From NCBI RefSeq assembly GCF_000568815.1, contig NZ_CP007201.1, forward strand, positions 2,799,654 to 2,863,653: 64,000 nucleotides of DNA. Reading direction: 5' to 3'. How positions within the stretch are numbered: the stretch's first letter is position 1; every line of letters starts with the position of its first letter. This stretch comes from Sulfurospirillum multivorans DSM 12446 (lineage in GTDB: Bacteria; Campylobacterota; Campylobacteria; Campylobacterales; Sulfurospirillaceae). Made by a program: the position numbers and the translations under genes. The notes under the pieces were generated by a model, which worked only from the letters and a program-made list of their open reading frames with translations, had not been told where the DNA came from and made no database searches. Below, piece after piece: positions 15,631 to 24,207 of this stretch.

Positions 15631-17731
15631 ATCCCTCAATATCGTTCTTTTTTCCCTTGTCGGCACCCTCTTTTTCGTCTACCAAAACTCCGTGCATGTC
15701 TCCACCAACCTGCTCTCTTTTTTGCCTGAGGGAAAGAGCAAAGAGGCGTTTGAGATCTATTCACAGTTCAAAAATTCCAAAGAAGTGCTTATCGCTACCG
15801 AAGGGTTTGATAAAGCCTCTCTTGCTAAAATCAAAACCATCGAAAACAAACTGCTTTCTTCCGATCTTTTAACGTTGGAAAGTAACATAACACCCAATGC
15901 AAAGCTGATCGAATACACCAAAAACAACGCTTTTTATCTGAAAAACCTCAATAAAAATGACTCAGTTGGCATCCCTGAAAAGTTAAAATCGCTTTATGAA
16001 ACAATGACACAGAATCCCTACTATACGACCATAGACGCCTCTGATCCGCTGGGTTACTTTAGCCCTAAAGAGCAAAAAATTCCTATTAACATTCGAGATG
16101 GTCACTTAGCACTAGGCGATTTTGGTTACCTCTCTGTTTTGAGCATCAAAGGCACTTCTAATACCATTGAGAGTTATGAAACCATCTATAATCTGGTGCA
16201 TCAAGAGCTTCAGGACATGCAAAATGTCCGCGTCTTTAGCCCGACATTTTACTTTGTGGAAAACGCGCAAAAGATTCAAGATGATGTCACCTTTTTGATT
16301 GTCCTCTCGACCATTTTGTTACTTGTGCTTTATATTTTTATTATCAAAAATATCTACCTTCTTATCAACACCATTGCCACACTTGCCACCTCTGCTCTGC
16401 TTTCATTTTTGCTGATTGGCATGATTTGGAGTGAAGTCTCCGTCTTTGTATTGGCTTTTGGAAATGCCATAGGAACGTTGGCGATTGACTACATGTTTCA
16501 TTACTACTTTTACGGGCATTATGAGAATAAAAAGAAGTTTAATACCTCTGTATTTTACGGCTTTCTCACCACCTTTGGCGGCTTTTTGATCTTCGCTTGG
16601 GTTGATTTCCCCCTCATCCAACAAGTGTGTGTCTTTGCGATGATCTCGCTCGTGCTCTCGTACCTCCAATTCGTTTTCCTCTTCCCGCTCATCGGGTTCA
16701 AAAAAGCACAACCTTATACCAAATTTTACATCTGCATCCCGTTACCCTACCGTGCCATCGCCCTCCTTTCGTTGTTAGCCATTGTTCTAAGTGTGCCTTT
16801 TTTAAAGCTTGATACCAATATCAAAAACCTTGACTACCAGAATGTCTCCTTAATGAAAGAGGAAAAATTCTTCAAAGATGCGATTAAAAAAGAGGGTTAT
16901 ATGCCTCTTTTACTCGAAGCAGACTCCATTGATGGGCTTATAGGACACAGCAATACCATCCAAAAGAACTTTAAAAATGCCACGGCTCCGCTCTCCTACT
17001 TTTTTGACAAAGCATTTTACGAGCAAAGAAAACAAGAGATTGAGTCTTTACATGTAAACGAGAAAAAAGCACTCATCGAAGAAGAAGCAACCAAGCTGGG
17101 CTTTCGTGAAGGGTTCTTTAAAAACGCCTACAACGAAGCACTTTTACACCCAAGCTATCAAGAACTCTCTTTAGACACGCTGCGCGAGATGGGCTTTGAT
17201 GTTGTCTTGCATGAGGGGAAATATTACACCTACGCTTTGGTGAAAAACAGTGACCGAAACTTAGTGTCAAATTTTACATTTGCCTCTTGCATCGATGCTA
17301 AAGAGATGTTCTTTACTGCGTTAGAAAAAATTGCACATCAACTTCTCCTTGGCGGCATTGTAGCGATGGCGTTTATCTTTTTTATGCTTTGGATGGTGTG
17401 TCGCAAAACCATCGCACTCAGTTCTAGTTTTGTCCTGTTGCCAACCGCGCTTATTTTACTCTTTGCACTGATGGGGACATTTACCATTGCGCATATTTTT
17501 ATGCTGTTTATCATGATGCTTTTTGGCATCGACTATGGCATCTATATGAGCAGTGAGGAGAGCTTCAAGGATGGAACCAGAAGTGCGATTTTCTTCTCCA
17601 TCATTGACACGTTTGCGGGCTTTGGGGTGCTCATTTTCAGCGACATTGGTGCCCTTCATGCGATGGGTCTGGTTTCATGCGTTGCCACGGCGGCTATTTT
17701 AGTTTTATTGATGGGAAGGAAGCCACAATGA
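15614..17731 (+). CDS. MMPL/RND-family exporter of the pigment cluster
   Basis: The 705-residue protein has the RND/MMPL pattern: one membrane helix, a large periplasmic loop, a five- to six-helix bundle (about 225-365), a second periplasmic loop and a second bundle (about 570-700). The helix MLFGIDYGIYMSSEE matches the conserved helix 4/10 region. It probably exports the polyene lipid. It starts with TTG at 15614 inside the LolA-like gene, with AGGAT about ten bases upstream. The ligase gene overlaps its stop by four bases. Confidence 0.82.
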   Translation: MKFWTKSLNIVLFSLVGTLFFVYQNSVHVSTNLLSFLPEGKSKEAFEIYSQFKNSKEVLIATEGFDKASLAKIKTIENKLLSSDLLTLESNITPNAKLIEYTKNNAFYLKNLNKNDSVGIPEKLKSLYETMTQNPYYTTIDASDPLGYFSPKEQKIPINIRDGHLALGDFGYLSVLSIKGTSNTIESYETIYNLVHQELQDMQNVRVFSPTFYFVENAQKIQDDVTFLIVLSTILLLVLYIFIIKNIYLLINTIATLATSALLSFLLIGMIWSEVSVFVLAFGNAIGTLAIDYMFHYYFYGHYENKKKFNTSVFYGFLTTFGGFLIFAWVDFPLIQQVCVFAMISLVLSYLQFVFLFPLIGFKKAQPYTKFYICIPLPYRAIALLSLLAIVLSVPFLKLDTNIKNLDYQNVSLMKEEKFFKDAIKKEGYMPLLLEADSIDGLIGHSNTIQKNFKNATAPLSYFFDKAFYEQRKQEIESLHVNEKKALIEEEATKLGFREGFFKNAYNEALLHPSYQELSLDTLREMGFDVVLHEGKYYTYALVKNSDRNLVSNFTFASCIDAKEMFFTALEKIAHQLLLGGIVAMAFIFFMLWMVCRKTIALSSSFVLLPTALILLFALMGTFTIAHIFMLFIMMLFGIDYGIYMSSEESFKDGTRSAIFFSIIDTFAGFGVLIFSDIGALHAMGLVSCVATAAILVLLMGRKPQ

Positions 17732-18909
17732 GAGTTATGATACAAAACGATGATGGCAGTGAAAACGTTTACGAAAGTAAGAGCCTCGTCGATACAACAC
17801 TCAAAAACCGCGTCATTCTTATTCCCTCAAAAACCAAAGAAGAGAATGCCATTGAGATTTTACGAGCCTATCTTTCAAGCGCAAAACCCATTTTATACGA
17901 TCAAGAGAACCTCTCTTTAAAAGCAAAAATTGAATCACTGGGCGCCGAAACCTTTAACGACATTGACTTTGCTGCCATGTTTTTTACCTCGGGAAGTACA
18001 GGCTTTCCAACGGGTGCCTTTAAAAGCAGAGAAAACATCGAAACCGATATGGAAGCCCTGCTGTTAGAATTTGGCAATTTTCAGATCGAGAAAGTCGTTG
18101 CAACTGTTCCATTCATCCATATCTACGGCTTTTTAGCCGCACTTTTACTACCACTCAAATTGGATGTTGATTTACTCTTTAAAGAGCATTTTTTACCCCA
18201 CGATCTGCTGGAATCTGCGAAGCCTCATCACCTTGTCGTCACCACGCCGCTTTACATCAAGTCACTTTTGAGGTTGGATGAAGTAAAAGACCTGAGTCAA
18301 ACGATTTTTATCAGCTCCACAGGTCCTTTGCCTGTCGAAACTGCCAAAGAATTTACCGACACATTTAACACGACACTCATTCAACTCTTTGGCTCGACCG
18401 AGTGTGGAAGTATCGCCTTTAAAAAACAAGATGATACTTTTTTGACACCGTTTCATAGCGTGGAAGCCTCACTGAATACCGAAGGACTTTTACATGTAAA
18501 GTCACCCTTTATCTCGCAAACCTTGTGGCAAGAGGGTTTGGTGCAAACAAATGGAGCAATTCAGAGTTTTGATTATGCTTTGATAGAAAATGGGAAATTT
18601 CAACTTATAGGACGAAGCAGTAATATCGTGAAAATCGCAGGTAAACGCTACGCTACGGCGCAAATCGAAGAGATACTTGAAGCGATGGAGGGCATCGAAA
18701 AAGCGCTCGTGCATGTCAAACACAACAATGCCGAGCTAAAAGACGAAGTCTTGCAAATTTTTCTCGAAGCCACGCGCCCCATCACCGTAAAAGAGATCAA
18801 AAGTGCCATCAAACACACATTGGGGAAAATCAATCTACCGATTGAGCTCAAAGTGGTCGATAAAATCTCCACCACTTTGATGGGTAAAAAGTGTATGCCT
18901 ATAAATTAA
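17728..18909 (+). CDS. AMP-dependent acyl-ACP/CoA ligase (ApeH-like)
   Basis: The 393-residue adenylate-forming enzyme has the phosphate loop TSGSTGFPTGAFKS at 87-100, a QLFGSTECG motif, and a C-terminal lysine region (LMGKKCMPIN). In aryl polyene pathways it activates the aryl acid, for example 4-coumarate, onto the carrier protein. It is shorter than typical ligases (about 500 residues), as expected for this cluster type. ATG 17728 was chosen for its ATGA overlap rather than an earlier in-frame ATG at 17677. Confidence 0.85.
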   Translation: MRVMIQNDDGSENVYESKSLVDTTLKNRVILIPSKTKEENAIEILRAYLSSAKPILYDQENLSLKAKIESLGAETFNDIDFAAMFFTSGSTGFPTGAFKSRENIETDMEALLLEFGNFQIEKVVATVPFIHIYGFLAALLLPLKLDVDLLFKEHFLPHDLLESAKPHHLVVTTPLYIKSLLRLDEVKDLSQTIFISSTGPLPVETAKEFTDTFNTTLIQLFGSTECGSIAFKKQDDTFLTPFHSVEASLNTEGLLHVKSPFISQTLWQEGLVQTNGAIQSFDYALIENGKFQLIGRSSNIVKIAGKRYATAQIEEILEAMEGIEKALVHVKHNNAELKDEVLQIFLEATRPITVKEIKSAIKHTLGKINLPIELKVVDKISTTLMGKKCMPIN

Positions 18910-19027
18910 CAGTATTTAGTTGAACTTGAATAGCTCTATTTAAATTTTGAATCCACCCATTGTAATTACTATGAATCGTATCTGGACCAGGTTTATAGTT
19001 AAGATTATTGCTATTAACAAAAAAATA
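18899..19027 (-). pseudogene. Possible remnant of a lost gene's 3' end
   Basis: Between the two convergent pigment arms the minus strand stays open for 42 residues up to a TAG overlapping the ligase end. It reads like protein (NYKPGPDTIHSNYNGWIQNL and then NRAIQVQ) but has no ATG and is preceded by a stop. The segment is more AT-rich than the flanks. It could be the tail of a gene removed at the junction or chance; I do not recognise the family. Confidence 0.3.
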
Positions 19028-19038
19028 TTATGATATTG

Positions 19039-19395
19039 CTATATCGCTTCAAGCACGATCATCACCGTTCCACTCGCATACATCACGCCACCTTCTTTTT
19101 CAAACACTTCAAAGTAAAACTCTGAGGAGTTTCCAAGCGATAAACGCGCTTCAATCACAACGTTACATGTAAGACTTTTTGGCTTTACATGTAAAGAGAC
19201 ATCTTTGATCAAAACCAAAAAACCATTTCGATGTGTGTCGGACTTTGCAAAGGCTGACGAGGCTTGAGCCGCCGCTTCTGTGAGCATCGGAAGGGTTGGT
19301 AAACTTGGAAATTCACACAGCACGGAAGAGCGTTTATCGTTACATGTAAGCATTTCTTTGGCAAAACGAATCGGTGGAAGATGCGGTAAATTCAT
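19039..19395 (-). CDS. Hotdog-fold dehydratase-like protein (ApeP-like)
   Basis: The 118-residue protein reads as a hotdog-fold thioester enzyme (LPTLPMLTEAAAQASSAFAK forms the central helix; VVIEARLSLGNSSEF a strand pair). The match to the second small dehydratase of aryl polyene clusters is by size, position and pattern. Last gene of the minus arm; its start overlaps the chain-length-factor stop by four bases. Three TTACATGTAA-like copies lie in or next to this short gene (19163, 19184, 19340). Confidence 0.68.
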   Translation of the reverse strand: MNLPHLPPIRFAKEMLTCNDKRSSVLCEFPSLPTLPMLTEAAAQASSAFAKSDTHRNGFLVLIKDVSLHVKPKSLTCNVVIEARLSLGNSSEFYFEVFEKEGGVMYASGTVMIVLEAI

Positions 19396-20036
19396 AGGTT
19401 CACTTCGACAATCGCATGCTCTAACGTGGGTGCATTCTGCGCTACATGTAACATCTCGCTGATCGAGTTTGGAACACCTGCAAGCTCACTTTTTTGAAGA
19501 CTTAACGTCGCTTCTTCTTCGGTAACTCTTACCACCAACGCCACACCACTTTCAAGATAATCAATGCAGTGATTGACCTGCTCAATGTTTGGGATATCCA
19601 ATGTTTCAAAACACAAAAGAAGCAGTATATCGCCATCCAACGCTTTAAGTGCTCCTGCTTTAAGAACACTTCGCGCCGTTTTGTCGCCACACGAGAGCGT
19701 TAAAATCTCATTGTGATTGTGGTACAAAATAGAGAGGTACGAAACAGCGGTGTTGTAAACCGAATTTTGAAAATCGGTGGGGCTTAAAGGTTGTTCATCG
19801 TGAATCGCATTCAAGATATTCGCCGTCGTTTCAAGCTCACCAAAAGCGCTCCCACAAAGGATGCGTCCACCTTTAAAATGCTCGACACGGCTCAGAAGCT
19901 CTACGCAAATTTTAGCCGCTTTGGTCAGCCTTCGACGCACCATCATTTGAGGCACGAGTTCTTTGATACGAGGCAACTCCAAACTTTTCTCGCCCAATAA
20001 ATAAGCACTGCTTAAAATCTCTAAATTGACCTTCAT
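19392..20036 (-). CDS. Ketosynthase-like chain length factor (ApeC-like)
   Basis: The 214-residue protein resembles the N-terminal part of a ketosynthase but lacks the catalytic Cys-His-His set; SCGDKTARSVLKAGALKAL aligns with the nucleophile region without the thiol in the right place. Such inactive partners pair with the active ketosynthase to set polyene length. The gene overlaps both neighbours by four bases, consistent with a tight operon and an obligate complex. Confidence 0.75.
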   Translation of the reverse strand: MKVNLEILSSAYLLGEKSLELPRIKELVPQMMVRRRLTKAAKICVELLSRVEHFKGGRILCGSAFGELETTANILNAIHDEQPLSPTDFQNSVYNTAVSYLSILYHNHNEILTLSCGDKTARSVLKAGALKALDGDILLLLCFETLDIPNIEQVNHCIDYLESGVALVVRVTEEEATLSLQKSELAGVPNSISEMLHVAQNAPTLEHAIVEVNL

Positions 20037-21142
20037 TGGGGCAGTCCAAAAAGAAGTGCGGTGTTATTTCCACCAAACGCGAGTGAATTGCTCAGCGCGT
20101 AACGAAAAGATTGCGCCTTAGCTTCATTGACGAAACGCAGTGTTTTATTTTCGGGTTCAACGAGATTCGTATTAGGCGGAATGATCTGCTTTTGAAGCGC
20201 CATAACACAGATGATCGCTTCAAGCGCTCCTGCGACGCCCAACATATGTCCCGTAATCGATTTGGTCGAACTAACAAGCACAGCGTCTCCAAAAAGTGCC
20301 TCAATCGCACTGGCTTCACTTGCATCATTGGCGGTTGTTCCCGTACCGTGTGCGTTGACGTACCCTACTTCTGAGGGCTGAACATTGGCACATTTCAGTG
20401 CTTTTTGCATCGCGCAAAGCGCACCTGCTCCATCGGGACTTGGATGCGCCATCTGATATGCGTCGGAACTGTAACCAACGCCTAAAAGTTCAATGCTCTT
20501 TTCATGAGGCTTGTGTTGAAGCAACAAAACGGCGATGCCCTCTGCGACATTCATACCATCGCGATTCACGTCAAACGGCTGGCACGGACGCGAACTCAGC
20601 ACACCAAGCGCATCAAAACCTCGTATAGTCGTCAGCGACAAGGTATCAAATCCGACTACCAAAACGTTTTCATACACGCCTTTAGCGATCATCTCATACG
20701 CATAGCCTAGAGCATTCGCACTGGACGTACAGGCGGTTGAAAAGGAGATGTCATCTTTAAATGTAAAATGGTGAGAAAGTGTGTGTGCGATGGCGTCAAT
20801 CGCATGCAGTTTAGGGTCAATATTGGCGTAGTGATGGTCTCTTAAAAAAATTGCTTCGGTTGTTTGCATTCCACCCACGGAAGAGCCGACTACAAGGAGC
20901 GTGTTGTCGAAATTTTCAAGAGAGCTTTTGGCTAAAACCTTTTTACATGTAAGCTCTAAAATCTCATCAATGGAAAAAGATGGTGCGATTTTTCCTAAAG
21001 CGATCTGCTTGTTAGGAATGAATTCACTGAACGTTTTAATGCCACTTTGATGCGCACAAATTGCGTCAAATAGCACTTCGCTCGTATCGCCCGCACAACA
21101 CACCGACTCAAAAGCGTTGATAAAAACACTATTTTTGGGCAT
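20033..21142 (-). CDS. Beta-ketoacyl-ACP synthase of the pigment cluster
   Basis: The 369-residue FabF-like enzyme has the full catalytic set: C138 (STACTSSANALG), H265 (NAHGTGTT), K294 and H299 (STKSITGHMLG). It should perform the decarboxylative extension steps of the polyene with the chain length factor encoded next. It overlaps the carrier protein gene by 14 bases. It is the only active ketosynthase in the cluster; characterised aryl polyene clusters usually have more than one. Confidence 0.9.
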   Translation of the reverse strand: MPKNSVFINAFESVCCAGDTSEVLFDAICAHQSGIKTFSEFIPNKQIALGKIAPSFSIDEILELTCKKVLAKSSLENFDNTLLVVGSSVGGMQTTEAIFLRDHHYANIDPKLHAIDAIAHTLSHHFTFKDDISFSTACTSSANALGYAYEMIAKGVYENVLVVGFDTLSLTTIRGFDALGVLSSRPCQPFDVNRDGMNVAEGIAVLLLQHKPHEKSIELLGVGYSSDAYQMAHPSPDGAGALCAMQKALKCANVQPSEVGYVNAHGTGTTANDASEASAIEALFGDAVLVSSTKSITGHMLGVAGALEAIICVMALQKQIIPPNTNLVEPENKTLRFVNEAKAQSFRYALSNSLAFGGNNTALLFGLPQ

Positions 21143-21380
21143 TGATAAAGTCTAATAAACTTTGAACCGTAGCAAATATTTTTTCGTACTCTTTAGAATC
21201 TGTTATCTTCACGCCAAACTCTTTATCGACTGTCAATACAAGCTCGATCGAATCGACCGAATCAAGCCCCAAGCCATTCTCGCCAAAAAGAGGCATGGTG
21301 TCGTCTATATCTTCAGGGGTCATATCTTCTAGCTTCAAATTTTTAATCAAGATCTCTTTTAATGTTTGCATCTGCACCAT
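21129..21380 (-). CDS. Acyl carrier protein of the pigment cluster
   Basis: The 83-residue carrier protein has the phosphopantetheine site S41 in GLGLDSVDSIELV. First gene of the minus arm and the only carrier protein in the cluster. An in-frame ATG three codons later (21371) is an alternative start. Confidence 0.92.
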   Translation of the reverse strand: MVQMQTLKEILIKNLKLEDMTPEDIDDTMPLFGENGLGLDSVDSIELVLTVDKEFGVKITDSKEYEKIFATVQSLLDFINAQK

Positions 21381-21759
21381 AACACTCTAGCCTTTGCCCG
21401 TATGATTTTATTTTATGTTTTAGTGTACTTTAACCTATCTTGGACTTTTATAAAAAAGGGTGAAATAGCCCGTTTTTAGGTAGATTTTCACGCAAATACT
21501 TTACATGTAAACACCAAACCACTTTCAAACCTTAATATTGTTTTAAACTAATTACACTATAATGACCACAATTTCAGAGCTTCATTAAAAAAGAACTTCA
21601 CCTAAAACCTACCAGATTTGAGAAATCCTCAGTGAGTATGTAGGTTTTTGCATACGATATTGACGGGTTTATTCCCCATTAAAATTTTTATGTACATGAG
21701 TTTTGTGCCATTGCCGCACGTTAGTATTGTTTTGGAAAAATCAAAAACATGGAAAATAC
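21381..21759 (+). promoter_or_regulatory. 379-base gene-free region: divergent promoters and long helicase leader
   Basis: No credible gene is seen here. A TTTACATGTAAA copy lies at 21500-21511. TATAAT at 21558-21563 is the likely -10 box of the DEAD-box gene, giving a leader of about 190 bases. Within it, AAAACCTAC at 21604-21612 pairs with GTAGGTTTT at 21640-21648 as a hairpin. Long structured leaders are common on cold-induced helicase mRNAs; cold control is an inference. Confidence 0.5.
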
Positions 21760-23595
21760 ATGGAAAACAACACACCCGCAACACCCTCTACCGTCACATT
21801 TGAGTCATTTGGCTTACACGCAGACATCCTTAAAGCCGTCGTAGATGCTGGCTTTACAGAGCCAAGTCCCGTCCAAGCAGAATCAATCCCGTTAGTCTTA
21901 GCAGGTAACGACATCGTTGCACAAGCACAAACAGGTACAGGTAAAACAGCTGCATTTGGTCTTTCTACTATGAGTATGCTTGACCCACATCTTAATAAAG
22001 TTCAACTTTTAGTCATCACACCAACACGTGAGCTTGCAACACAAGTCAGCGATGAGCTTTACTCACTCGGACGTTTTCGTGGTGTTAAAACCGTAACGAT
22101 TTACGGTGGTAGCTCTTACTCACGTCAAATTGGTTTGATCGAAAAAGGTGCAAGCGTTATCGTAGCAACTCCAGGTCGTATGTTAGACCTTCTCAAAAAC
22201 GGTAGACTCCCAGGCTTTTCACCTAAAATGGTTGTTTTGGATGAAGCGGATGAGATGCTTGATATGGGCTTCTTAGAGGACATCGAAGAGATCTTTACCT
22301 ACCTTCCAAAAGAGCGTCAAACACTACTTTTTTCTGCAACAATGCCTGATCCTATCAAACGTCTTGCGAGCAAAATTTTAAATGACCCAAAATTTGTCAG
22401 TGTCACACCAAAAGATCACACAACCAACGAAGATATCGAACAACTTTACTACGTCATTAACGAGTACGAGAGAGACGATGCGATGATTCGTCTTTTAGAT
22501 GCTCTTGAGCCTGAGAAATCCATCGTCTTCTGCCGTACTAAAAAAGAGGTTGATAGACTTTCTACTCAATTGATGGCAGTCGGACACGCGGCAAAAGGTT
22601 TGCATGGCGATATGGAGCAAAATCAACGTGAGAGCGTTATTAAAGCATTCCGTAGTTCACAAATCGAAATCCTTGTAGCAACCGATGTTGCGGCGCGTGG
22701 TCTTAACGTTGCTGACATCAGCCACGTATTTAACTACCATATGCCATTTGATCCAGAGAGTTATGTTCACCGTATCGGTAGAACCGGACGTGCAGGTAAA
22801 AAAGGTACAGCGATTACATTGGTAACGCCTATTGAGTTTCACTCAATGCAGAGAATTGGTAAAAAAGTAGGCTCTAAAATCGAGCACAGAATTGTTCCAA
22901 GTTTACGAGACGTCAAAGAGAACAAACTGATCAAAATTGCAGAAGATATTAAAAATGCAGAACTCAATGAAAATGCTGTCAAACTTCTTGCTATTTTGGA
23001 AGAAGAGATGGATATGTCGCAAATCGCGCTTAAACTTCTCTCAAACCTTCTCAAAGAGAACACACCAATAGGTCCAGATAAAATCGGTCTAGATAAAAAG
23101 ACCTTAGAGTCTGTGGTTAAAAACATCGAAGAGCGTGATGGTGGTCGTGGCGGCAGAAGTGGCGGTTACAGAGGAAACTCTGGCGGTGGCTACAGAGGCA
23201 ATTCAGGCGGATCACGTGATGGTGGCGGCTATAGAGGAAACTCTGGCGGATCACGCGAAGGTGGCGGTTACAGAGGCACATCATCCACAGGTTCACGTGA
23301 TGGTGGTGGATACAAAGGTTCAAACCCACGTAGTGATAGCGGAAGCAGAGATGCAGCTCGTCCTCCAAGAGGCGATGGCGTTCCTAGAAGTGATAGCAGA
23401 GGCGAGAGCCGTAACCCATTTGCAAAAGAGGGAAGCAGTTCAGCTCCACGCGAAGGCGGCGGATACAAAGGCACACGTGATAGCAGCGATAGCAGACCAC
23501 CACGCGCGCCAAGAGCCGATAGACCAGCCGCACCACGCAGTGACGCAGGTCGCGCTCCAAAAGCCGCTCCTCGTAACGCTTACAAAAAAGACTAA
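21760..23595 (+). CDS. DEAD-box RNA helicase with Gly/Arg/Ser-rich tail
   Basis: The 611-residue helicase has the Q motif region, AQTGTGKT, PTRELA, DEAD, SAT and HRIGRTGRAG motifs of the DeaD/CsdA group, followed by about 150 residues of repeated GGYRGNSGG and SRDGGGYRG units and a basic end. Such tails bind RNA nonspecifically and help 5' loading. ATG 21760 (MENNTPATPS) was chosen; the longer frame from 21703 adds a cysteine-rich segment without family support. It probably helps ribosome assembly or RNA turnover in the cold. Confidence 0.93.
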   Translation: MENNTPATPSTVTFESFGLHADILKAVVDAGFTEPSPVQAESIPLVLAGNDIVAQAQTGTGKTAAFGLSTMSMLDPHLNKVQLLVITPTRELATQVSDELYSLGRFRGVKTVTIYGGSSYSRQIGLIEKGASVIVATPGRMLDLLKNGRLPGFSPKMVVLDEADEMLDMGFLEDIEEIFTYLPKERQTLLFSATMPDPIKRLASKILNDPKFVSVTPKDHTTNEDIEQLYYVINEYERDDAMIRLLDALEPEKSIVFCRTKKEVDRLSTQLMAVGHAAKGLHGDMEQNQRESVIKAFRSSQIEILVATDVAARGLNVADISHVFNYHMPFDPESYVHRIGRTGRAGKKGTAITLVTPIEFHSMQRIGKKVGSKIEHRIVPSLRDVKENKLIKIAEDIKNAELNENAVKLLAILEEEMDMSQIALKLLSNLLKENTPIGPDKIGLDKKTLESVVKNIEERDGGRGGRSGGYRGNSGGGYRGNSGGSRDGGGYRGNSGGSREGGGYRGTSSTGSRDGGGYKGSNPRSDSGSRDAARPPRGDGVPRSDSRGESRNPFAKEGSSSAPREGGGYKGTRDSSDSRPPRAPRADRPAAPRSDAGRAPKAAPRNAYKKD

Positions 23596-23603
23596 TTTTC
23601 AAT

Positions 23604-23632
23604 AAGATGGCGTGAAGTAATCACGCCATCTT
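23604..23632. terminator. Bidirectional terminator between convergent genes
   Basis: AAGATGGCGTGA at 23604-23615 pairs perfectly with TCACGCCATCTT at 23621-23632, with T-rich sequence after it on the plus strand and A-rich sequence before it. It can serve the helicase gene and the convergent gene ending at 23633. Confidence 0.88.
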
Positions 23633-24160
23633 TTACCTCTCTATAATTGCCTTCAGCGCTTCAACACTTTCCACATACTCCACTTTTTCCACGCGTTTAT
23701 TTGCCAATGTCACCACCGTAATGCCATCGACTTTTGCCCCTTTTTTCAAAGACGTAGCGATTGCTTCATCCAAAATGAGATTGACACTGTAGGGTTGTGT
23801 TTTAAGATCAGGAAGAGCAAACGTATTGCGTATTACCACTGGCATAGGACTGATGTCCGCTACAAATGCCACATGATGAACACTCAGATAATCCGCACTT
23901 TGCGTTCCCAAATACGCCTTAACCGTATGACCCGTATCTTTCGCAAAAACCAAAATGAGCGTATGAATCGAATCATCCAGCGTGTGCAATTTTCCAAATT
24001 GATCCGGAAGCGTATAGGTGATCATTGAACCAACATTAAGCCCATCGCTCAGCGACGCAGAGGAGATATTGCTCTCATACGTATCTTTACCTTTCAAAAA
24101 AAACAGCACTCCCGCCGCAGCAACCAGAATAACCAGTAAGCCCAGTAATATCTTCTTCAT
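23633..24160 (-). CDS. Exported thioredoxin-like hypothetical protein
   Basis: The 175-residue protein has an N-terminal membrane helix or signal (LLGLLVILVAAAGVLFFL) and an exported domain that reads like a thioredoxin-fold protein without CXXC (YTLPDQFGKLHTLDD, then LILVFAKDTGHTVK). The DQFGK segment resembles AhpC/peroxiredoxin-like starts, but the catalytic cysteine is missing. Function unknown; single-gene unit opposite the helicase. Confidence 0.6.
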   Translation of the reverse strand: MKKILLGLLVILVAAAGVLFFLKGKDTYESNISSASLSDGLNVGSMITYTLPDQFGKLHTLDDSIHTLILVFAKDTGHTVKAYLGTQSADYLSVHHVAFVADISPMPVVIRNTFALPDLKTQPYSVNLILDEAIATSLKKGAKVDGITVVTLANKRVEKVEYVESVEALKAIIER

Positions 24161-24207
24161 ATAAAGCCTTGTATGGTAAATTTACGGAGTATTGTACCGT
24201 AACCTAC

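Noticed and set aside
19436-19455. Counting CTACATGTAA as a full copy of the palindrome
   Set aside because: It has a C in the first position of the core; kept only as a one-mismatch variant, like those at 39173, 44598 and 59936.
21703-21759. Longer start of the helicase frame (MCHCRTLVLF...)
   Set aside because: The extra 19 residues do not resemble any helicase N terminus, and ATG 21760 begins the family-like sequence; the earlier part overlaps the predicted leader.
23135-23605. 156-residue Ala/Val/His-rich frame overlapping the helicase tail
   Set aside because: It arises from the repetitive Gly/Arg/Ser codons read in another frame.
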